Below are positions 32,471 through 37,973 of a stretch of DNA of 37,973 bases, in pieces. The notes below the pieces were generated by a model. It did not search any database. It was not told the origin of the DNA and saw only the letters and a list, made by a program, of their open reading frames with translations. This stretch comes from JBCDGZ01 sp038750655 (lineage in GTDB: Bacteria; Bacteroidota; Bacteroidia; Chitinophagales; Saprospiraceae). Each line of letters begins with the position of its first letter. Position 1 is the first letter of the stretch. The DNA lies in assembly GCA_038750655.1 (NCBI GenBank), contig JBCDGZ010000073.1, positions 1 through 37,973 on the forward strand, written 5' to 3'. Made by a program: the position numbers and the translations under genes.

Positions 32471-34573
32471 ATGATCAACTGGCGAGAATCCCCCTTTGTT
32501 CGATTATTAATCCCCCTAATCGCGGGTATGCTATTGGCTTATTTTGAGCTGATGCCGGGCCTCCCGGCCTTTACGATATTGCTTGGGCTGCTGCTGGTTT
32601 TGCCGCTATCTTCCTTTTTCTCCATCCCCTTCGGCTGGCGCTGGGCCTTCGGCCTCCTACTCAACCTAGCCCTACTCACCACCGGCTATCAACTGACTCA
32701 ACAACACGACAGCCGCCAAAACACCCAGCATTACAGCCGGCTGGCCAGCCCCTCTGACTACCTCTTCGGCACCGTCAGCGAAGCCCCTCGATTGCGCAAT
32801 CGCCTGCAGGTCATACTGGACATCGAAGCTACAGGAGTACAGGCCCAACAGCTTAAAGCCGCCACTGGACGGCTCGCCGCCTACCTGCCCCCAACACCGC
32901 AGGCGCAGCAACTTCGGTACGGCGATCGCCTCCTCCTCTCCGCGCCCATCCACCCGCCTTTGGCCCCCAAAAACCCCAAAGCCTTTGACTACCGCGCCTA
33001 CCTGTATTTGCAAAACATACACTACCAAATTTACCCAGATACCAGCCAGTGGCAACTGCTGGATCGCGACCAAGGGCATCCTGTGCTAGCAACCGCGCTG
33101 CGGCTGCGCCGCCTTGCCCTAGAGCGACTGCATCGGCACCTGGGCTATGGCAACGAGTACGCCATCGTGGCGGCACTCGTACTGGGCGATAAGCGGCACC
33201 TCAGCGAAGAAGTGCGAAATGCCTACGCCGATACTGGCGCCATGCATGTTCTGGCCGTCTCCGGCCTGCACGTCGGCCTCATCTACCTCGCACTGGCCTG
33301 GCTGCTGAGTCGCCTACGGCTCTCCTGGCGTTTCTGGGCCGTCGTCAAGACCTTGCTGCTGCTACTCGGAGTTTGGGCCTTCGCCCTCTTCACCGGTGCT
33401 TCGGCTTCGGTACTACGCGCCGCCAGCATGTTCAGCTTTATCATCATCGGGCGGGCTTTGCAGCGGCAGTCCAGCGTTTACAACAGCCTGGCGGCCTCGG
33501 CCTTTTGCTTGTTGTGTTTCGATCCCTACTTGCTTTTTGAAGTCGGTTTCCAACTCTCCTATCTGGCCGTGACCGGCATCGTTTTCTTCCAGGCTCGCAT
33601 CTATAAGCTTTGGTATATTGAGAATAAAATGGGCGATTATCTGTGGCAGTTGCTGACGGTGGGCCTGGCCGCGCAGTTGACTACTTTTCCATTGAGCATT
33701 TATTACTTTCATCAATTTCCGCTCTATTTCTGGCTCTCTGGTCTAATTGTGGTGCCGGCGGCGATGTTGATTCTCGGGACGGGCGTGTTGGTGCTTTTGG
33801 CGGAGGGCATATTCCCAGCCTTGGCTACGCTGCTGGGGAAGGTATTGCTGGGGGTCACTTGGCTGTCTAACTCCTTGATTTTTTTGTTGCTCAAGCTGCC
33901 CGGAGGGCTAATTGGCGGGCTGTGGATTGGCTTGTTGAGTCTGTTGTTGCTCTATTTATTGGTGGTCGTTTTGATGCTTCTTGTTAAGCAAAGGAAGATG
34001 CGCATCCTATTGGCGGGTATGGTCATTCTAGGATTATTGGTCGGTCAGTTGAGCCGTTCTAACATTTTGCATCAGCAACAGCAGCAGTTGACGATTTACA
34101 GTTTGACGGGACATAGTTTGGTGGATTATTTTGATGGGCAGCGGGGGCTTTCTTTGCATAGTAGTCAATTAACGGAGGGGAAAGCCCGGTGGGTTTCGAT
34201 GAATCATCGGATGGCCCGAGGGATTGATCATTTGGAGCGTCGGCCCTTGGGGCAGGATACGGTAGTTGGGGAGCGTTGTCTTTTGCAGGGGCCGTTTATG
34301 CAGTTTGGGGAGACGCGGATGGTGGTGGTTGATGAGACCTTGAGGGGGGCGTCGGTGGTGGAGCCACTGCGGACGGATTACCTGCTGTTGTGTGATAACC
34401 CCTGGATAGCCATGAAAGATTTACAGCGGCATTACAATTTTCGGCAAGTGGTGTTTGATGCTTCGAATAGTCGTAAGAAACGTAAAATATGGGCAGAGCA
34501 ATGCCATCAGCTAGGCATCTCTTATCGCGATTTGGCAGAGGAGGGCGCACTGATTATAGATTTGAAGGAATGA
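32471..34573 (+). CDS. comEC: ComEC/Rec2 family DNA-uptake channel
   Basis: ATG at 32471 (MINWRESPFVRLLIPLIAGM) is chosen because the longer frame from 32417 adds only 18 unlike residues. The 700-residue protein has an N-terminal hydrophobic start with a DUF4131-like soluble loop (to about 215). The competence domain follows, with the signature IVAALVLGDKRHLSEEV and then AMHVLAVSGLHVGLIYLAL, and about ten helices. The last 150 residues are soluble but lack the HxHxDH metal motif of metallo-beta-lactamase tails, as is common in this phylum. It should form the inner-membrane channel for single-stranded DNA. It is separated by a single base from the next gene. Confidence 0.93.
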   Translation: MINWRESPFVRLLIPLIAGMLLAYFELMPGLPAFTILLGLLLVLPLSSFFSIPFGWRWAFGLLLNLALLTTGYQLTQQHDSRQNTQHYSRLASPSDYLFGTVSEAPRLRNRLQVILDIEATGVQAQQLKAATGRLAAYLPPTPQAQQLRYGDRLLLSAPIHPPLAPKNPKAFDYRAYLYLQNIHYQIYPDTSQWQLLDRDQGHPVLATALRLRRLALERLHRHLGYGNEYAIVAALVLGDKRHLSEEVRNAYADTGAMHVLAVSGLHVGLIYLALAWLLSRLRLSWRFWAVVKTLLLLLGVWAFALFTGASASVLRAASMFSFIIIGRALQRQSSVYNSLAASAFCLLCFDPYLLFEVGFQLSYLAVTGIVFFQARIYKLWYIENKMGDYLWQLLTVGLAAQLTTFPLSIYYFHQFPLYFWLSGLIVVPAAMLILGTGVLVLLAEGIFPALATLLGKVLLGVTWLSNSLIFLLLKLPGGLIGGLWIGLLSLLLLYLLVVVLMLLVKQRKMRILLAGMVILGLLVGQLSRSNILHQQQQQLTIYSLTGHSLVDYFDGQRGLSLHSSQLTEGKARWVSMNHRMARGIDHLERRPLGQDTVVGERCLLQGPFMQFGETRMVVVDETLRGASVVEPLRTDYLLLCDNPWIAMKDLQRHYNFRQVVFDASNSRKKRKIWAEQCHQLGISYRDLAEEGALIIDLKE

Positions 34574-34574
34574 T

Positions 34575-35717
34575 ATGAAAAATATACTCAAAGACTATTT
34601 TTACTACACGAAAGCAGAACGCAATGGCCTACTGATCTTGCTATTTTTACTCTTAGCCCTGATCAGCCTGCCCACTATTTACGCTTATTTTTTCAAGCCT
34701 AAAAAGATAGATTTCACGGCGTATCAAAAGGAAATAACGGCATTTACTAATCGTCAAAAGAAGCCGGATGCCCCCCTGGCCCATGTCTCAAAACCTAGGG
34801 CTTTATTTTCCTTCAACCCCAATACGGCCAGCGTAGAGGAGTTTACACGCTTAGGCTTATCTGAAAAACTAGCACAGACGATTGCCAACTACCGAAATAA
34901 GGGAGGACAATTTCGCGAAGCTAAAGATTTCAAAGTCATCTATGGTTTGAAAGCGGAAGACTATGATCGCCTAGAGCCTTACATCACTATTCCAAAACAA
35001 GCAGCCCGATCTAAGCTCCCTAAAAATACAAGGGTAAAGACGAAGCCCCGGGAAATTTCGCCCTTTCCCTTTGATCCGAACACTGCTGACTCTACCACGC
35101 TCCATCGTCTGGGATTATCATCAAGGACCATTCGTATTTTATTGAATTATAGAGCCAAAGGAGGACGTTTTAGGGCAAAGGAGGATTTGTCCAGGATTTA
35201 TGGCTTGCATCAAGAGGACTATCAACGTTTAGCCCCCTTTCTCCAAATTGAAACACCACAACCCCTTTCTCCCAAAACTAAAATTTCCCCTCCCTCCAAA
35301 GCCCAAGTCACTTCTCCCCAAAAAACGGTTATCGACATCAACCAAGCGACTGCTAAGGATTGGCAAGCCTTACGAGGAATCGGCCCTAGCTATTCCAAAA
35401 GGATTGTGCAATACAGAAATTTGCTTGGTGGCTTTGCCAATGTTCAGCAATTGACAGAAGTCTACGGCATACCGGATAGTACGATGCAACAGATACAGCC
35501 GTTCTTAAAATCTTCGCCTATTTTTAAAAAAATCCCCATCAATACGGCTGATAAAAAAACGATGGCTGCTCATCCTTATCTCAACTACAAAAAGGCACAG
35601 GTGATCATCAATTATCGCCAGCAGCACGGTCCCTTTGCTGACGTTGAGGACTTGAAAAAATTGATCGTTTTATCGCCCAAAGAGATTAAAAAACTGCAGC
35701 CCTACCTTTCTTTTTAA
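34575..35717 (+). CDS. ComEA-like protein with four helix-hairpin-helix repeats
   Basis: The 380-residue protein has one membrane helix (about 19-38), then four tandem HhH DNA-binding units starting near residues 74, 157, 252 and 317. Each unit has the pattern 'NxN-TA...LGL/GIG...A..I..YR...G.F....DL..-Y-G'. Typical ComEA has one or two HhH motifs, so four is an expansion. ComEA-like proteins bind double-stranded DNA at the cell surface and hand it to ComEC. The gene follows comEC by 1 bp, so the pair is almost certainly one operon. The protein may also serve in DNA repair or surface DNA binding, but the tight linkage favours competence. Confidence 0.9.
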   Translation: MKNILKDYFYYTKAERNGLLILLFLLLALISLPTIYAYFFKPKKIDFTAYQKEITAFTNRQKKPDAPLAHVSKPRALFSFNPNTASVEEFTRLGLSEKLAQTIANYRNKGGQFREAKDFKVIYGLKAEDYDRLEPYITIPKQAARSKLPKNTRVKTKPREISPFPFDPNTADSTTLHRLGLSSRTIRILLNYRAKGGRFRAKEDLSRIYGLHQEDYQRLAPFLQIETPQPLSPKTKISPPSKAQVTSPQKTVIDINQATAKDWQALRGIGPSYSKRIVQYRNLLGGFANVQQLTEVYGIPDSTMQQIQPFLKSSPIFKKIPINTADKKTMAAHPYLNYKKAQVIINYRQQHGPFADVEDLKKLIVLSPKEIKKLQPYLSF

Positions 35718-35817
35718 TGAAAAAAAAATATTTTTTCGCATTACACCATATGCTTACGTGTTCCAAACTGAGCCTAAAGTGCTTAAGCATACTCTTTTAA
35801 AATATGCACACAAGCCA

Positions 35818-35848
35818 TTGATTTACAGGAGCTATTCGCTTATTTTTG
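35818..35848 (+). promoter_or_regulatory. Consensus Bacteroidota promoter for the large repeat protein
   Basis: TTG at 35818-35820 is followed by 20 bp and a perfect TATTTTTG (35841-35848). This matches the Bacteroidota promoter layout TTTG-N19-21-TAnnTTTG. The predicted start is near 35855, about 60 bases before the ATG at 35915. The stretch from 35718 also holds an A/T-only palindrome at 35723-35736 just after the preceding stop, a weak terminator candidate. Confidence 0.6.
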
Positions 35849-35914
35849 TGAAACATTTGAGAACGTTTTACGTCCCCCCACCTGGTATCCAACAAATACT
35901 AAGACCGAACACTA

Positions 35915-37973
35915 ATGAACACTGGAAATTCCACAAGGATTTCCCCTCACCTAAGCTGTATTGTCCGTAAAGGGCACATACTCTCTCTGGCCTTTTTACT
36001 CCTCTCTATCATTTTACCAGCACAATCCATTGTCGAATGGGACAAAGCCTACGGCGGCAATATGAACGAAGAGCTAACGGCCCTTCAGCAAACCGACGAC
36101 GGTGGCTACATCCTTGGCGGACTCACCGTATCTGGTATCAGTGGCGACGTCACGGAAGTCTCTCCCGGCGGCAGCGACTACTGGATGCTGAAAGTAGATG
36201 CCCTGGGCAATGTCCAATGGGATAAACGTTTTGGAGGCAACAGCTTTGAATTTTCTCAAACCCTTATACAAACCAGTGACGGCGGCTACCTGATCGGCGG
36301 CTGGTCCCCCTCCGGCATTAGCGGCGATAAAACGGAAGCCCTTCGTGGATTTTGGGGAACAGATTATTGGCTAGTCAAGACTGATGCCAGTGGCAATAAA
36401 ATCTGGGACCGTACCTTTGGTGGCTCCACCAACGATCAACTTTGGGAAGTCCGAGAAACCCACGATGGGGGCTACATTTTAGTCGGACTCTCTGACTCTC
36501 CAAATGATAATGACAAAACGGAGGCGTCTAAAGGCGGCTTCGACTTTTGGGTCATCAAGATCAATAGCGCCGGCACCAAAGTCTGGGACCGCACCATCGG
36601 CGGAACAGGGACCGATATGGCTTTCAGCGTCCGCCAAACGCCTGATCGCGGCTTCATCATCGGTGGCCTCTCTGACTCTCCTGTCTCAGGCGATAAGTCG
36701 GAACCCTCACAAGGCAGCATTGACTTTTGGGTCGTCAAGCTCGATAGTATGGGCGTCAAGCAATGGGATCGCACCTTCGGCGGCGCAGGGAACGACCAAC
36801 TACTTTCCATCGAGACCACCCTTGACAATGGCTACATTCTAGGGGGCTGGTCGCAGTCCGACATAGGCGGCCATAAGACCGAGTCTAACCGAGGGGGCTC
36901 TGACTTTTGGATTATCAAAACAGATTCCAACGGCAATCTGCAATGGGATAAAACCATTGGCGGAGATGACAAGGATGAGCTGCGTTCCATCAGTCAAAAC
37001 AGTAAAGGCACCTACGTGCTCGGCGGCTACTCCGCCTCGGGCATCAGCGGCGATAAAACCCAGGCTTCGCAAGGAATGGATGATTACTGGATCGTCTTTG
37101 TCAGTGCTACCGGCCAACTGCTCTATGAACAAAGCTTCGGAGGCAGTGGTGCCGATGTCATGTATGCCATGACCCCTACAACCGATAATAGCTACCTATT
37201 AGGCGGCATCTCCTCTTCCACCGACGACGGCGACCGATCCGATCCCACCCTCGGCGGCAACGATCAATGGGTCATCAAACTCCTTTGCGATCCTAGCATC
37301 ACCCTGGCCAATGACACTAGCGTTTGTCAGGGCAGCCCAGTAGTGCTGGATGCTATCAATAATTCCCCCTTCGCCTGTGCCTTCCTTTGGAGCGATGGCA
37401 GCACCGATGCCATCCGCACCGTCATTCCAATGGACACCACTACCTATAGCGTGACCATCACCGACATCCATGGCTGCACCGCTTCCGATGAGCGTACCAT
37501 TAATACCCTTCCTCTGCCCCTCGTCGATTTGGGCAACGACACCTCCTTTTGCCAAGGCCAATCCATCATGCTGGATGCGGGGAATGCGGGGGCGAACTTT
37601 GTGTGGTCTACGGCGGAAACTTCGCAGACCATAGTGGTTACTAGCTCTGGAAATTATAGTGTGACCGTGACGGATGCCAACGGCTGTTCAGCGGTCGATG
37701 ATATTGATGTTACGGTGCATCCTTTGCCGGTTGTGGCATTGGGGAATGATACGGCTTTTTGTAGCGGCGGGGTGATGACTCTGGATGCGGGGAATACGGG
37801 AGCGAGCTTTGTGTGGTCGACGACGGAAACTTCGCAGACCATAGTGGTTACTAGCTCTGGAAATTATAGCGTGAGCGTGACGGACGCCAACGGCTGTTCG
37901 GCGGTCGATGATATTGATGTTACGGTGCATCCTTTGCCGGTTGTGGCCTTGGGGAATGATACGGCTTTTTGTA
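35915..37973 (+). CDS. Large secreted repeat protein (partial, runs off the window)
   Basis: The ATG at 35915 opens a frame with no stop to the window end (686 codons seen). A signal-anchor-like start (LSLAFLLLSIILPAQS) is followed by eight WD/'GG' units of about 60 residues, each with forms of 'WDKxFGGxxxDEL...TxDGGYILGGxSxSxISGDKTE...DYWxxKxDxxG'. These repeats are common in long Bacteroidota T9SS cargo. From about residue 450, PKD/Ig-like units appear (ALGNDTAFC, LDAGNAGA, VWSTAET, YSVTVTDANGCSAVDDIDVTV), the last copies near-identical at DNA level. The C-terminal sorting domain is beyond the window. The role is surface display or adhesion by inference. Confidence 0.85.
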   Translation, partial: MNTGNSTRISPHLSCIVRKGHILSLAFLLLSIILPAQSIVEWDKAYGGNMNEELTALQQTDDGGYILGGLTVSGISGDVTEVSPGGSDYWMLKVDALGNVQWDKRFGGNSFEFSQTLIQTSDGGYLIGGWSPSGISGDKTEALRGFWGTDYWLVKTDASGNKIWDRTFGGSTNDQLWEVRETHDGGYILVGLSDSPNDNDKTEASKGGFDFWVIKINSAGTKVWDRTIGGTGTDMAFSVRQTPDRGFIIGGLSDSPVSGDKSEPSQGSIDFWVVKLDSMGVKQWDRTFGGAGNDQLLSIETTLDNGYILGGWSQSDIGGHKTESNRGGSDFWIIKTDSNGNLQWDKTIGGDDKDELRSISQNSKGTYVLGGYSASGISGDKTQASQGMDDYWIVFVSATGQLLYEQSFGGSGADVMYAMTPTTDNSYLLGGISSSTDDGDRSDPTLGGNDQWVIKLLCDPSITLANDTSVCQGSPVVLDAINNSPFACAFLWSDGSTDAIRTVIPMDTTTYSVTITDIHGCTASDERTINTLPLPLVDLGNDTSFCQGQSIMLDAGNAGANFVWSTAETSQTIVVTSSGNYSVTVTDANGCSAVDDIDVTVHPLPVVALGNDTAFCSGGVMTLDAGNTGASFVWSTTETSQTIVVTSSGNYSVSVTDANGCSAVDDIDVTVHPLPVVALGNDTAFC
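37571..37973 (+). repeat. 210-bp near-identical tandem repeat
   Basis: Positions 37571-37780 and 37781-37973 align with a period of 210 bp (70 codons) and 10 differences over the 193 shared bases. The repeat encodes one PKD-like unit and continues beyond the window. The preceding unit is much more diverged and uses C-rich third positions, whereas these copies prefer G. This indicates recent expansion by duplication or recombination. Confidence 0.9.

Noticed and set aside
35758..35970. 70-codon frame upstream of the large repeat protein
   Set aside because: It contains the consensus promoter at 35818-35848 and overlaps the signal-peptide start of the real gene.
37571..37973. Tandem repeats considered as a CRISPR array
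   Set aside because: The 210-bp units are in one open frame, encode PKD-like domains and have no spacer-like variable inserts.
1..37973. Insertion sequences, prophage or integrase
   Set aside because: No transposase, integrase, capsid or terminase motif was seen; the S74 and tail-fibre-like features sit in a signal-peptide-bearing cellular operon without phage structural genes.

Overview
The window looks like a chromosomal segment of a Bacteroidota bacterium, most likely a Saprospiria/Lewinella-type member of the phylum, though the genus cannot be fixed from sequence alone. Supporting signs are a type IX secretion (T9SS) C-terminal sorting domain, the N-terminal module 'DSSAMLDV-S-KG-L-PRMT' typical of Bacteroidota surface proteins, a one-piece hybrid sensor kinase with an AraC output domain, and promoters of the Bacteroidota form (TTG, about 20 bp, TAnnTTTG). 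No rRNA, tRNA, CRISPR array or insertion sequence was seen.

Region 1 (299-7045, + strand) is a tight six-gene operon: TetR regulator, 4-TM membrane protein, FAD-dependent aromatic-type monooxygenase, membrane-anchored fumarylacetoacetate-hydrolase (FAH) homologue, LolA-like membrane-tethered protein, and a sulfatase with a C-terminal membrane domain. It resembles an inducible aromatic or sulfate-ester catabolic/detoxification unit. The sulfatase lacks the arginine of the CxPxR maturation motif. Region 2 (7057-8188, - strand) holds two small secreted-protein genes. Each is preceded by the same promoter architecture: a TTGAA-CTAG-TTCAA palindrome, exactly 22 bp, then TAnnTTTG. This is the geometry expected for Crp/Fnr-type class II activation. 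Two related GCCGTGT hairpins bound the region.

Region 3 (8218-20039, - strand) is a probable operon of about 11.8 kb encoding eight secreted proteins: a YadA-head-like protein with a peptidase S74 self-cleaving chaperone domain, a Kelch protein, a dockerin-like protein, a T9SS-sorted protein, and four right-handed beta-helix proteins. Four of them share one N-terminal module on three unrelated folds. All four beta-helix proteins end with the same 27-residue C-terminal signature. Just upstream lies a membrane-embedded hybrid histidine kinase/AraC protein (20203-22278). Between kinase and operon sit two 16-bp direct repeats with a 21-bp period, a likely operator. I regard this kinase-operator-surface-protein locus as the best candidate for an undescribed system.

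Region 4 (22291-28807) carries a secreted protein usually mislabelled asparagine synthetase B, a membrane VWA protein, an SH3b protein, an RmlD-like reductase and a SAM methyltransferase. Region 5 (28788-31169) pairs a symporter very like the animal high-affinity choline transporter with a divergent phosphatidylcholine synthase, which together predict choline uptake and direct conversion to phosphatidylcholine. Region 6 (31221-35717) has a peptidoglycan-binding lipoprotein, a small membrane protein, and a ComEC/four-HhH (ComEA-like) competence pair. Region 7 (35915 to the window end) is the 5' part of a large repetitive secreted protein, which runs into near-identical 210-bp tandem repeats at the edge.
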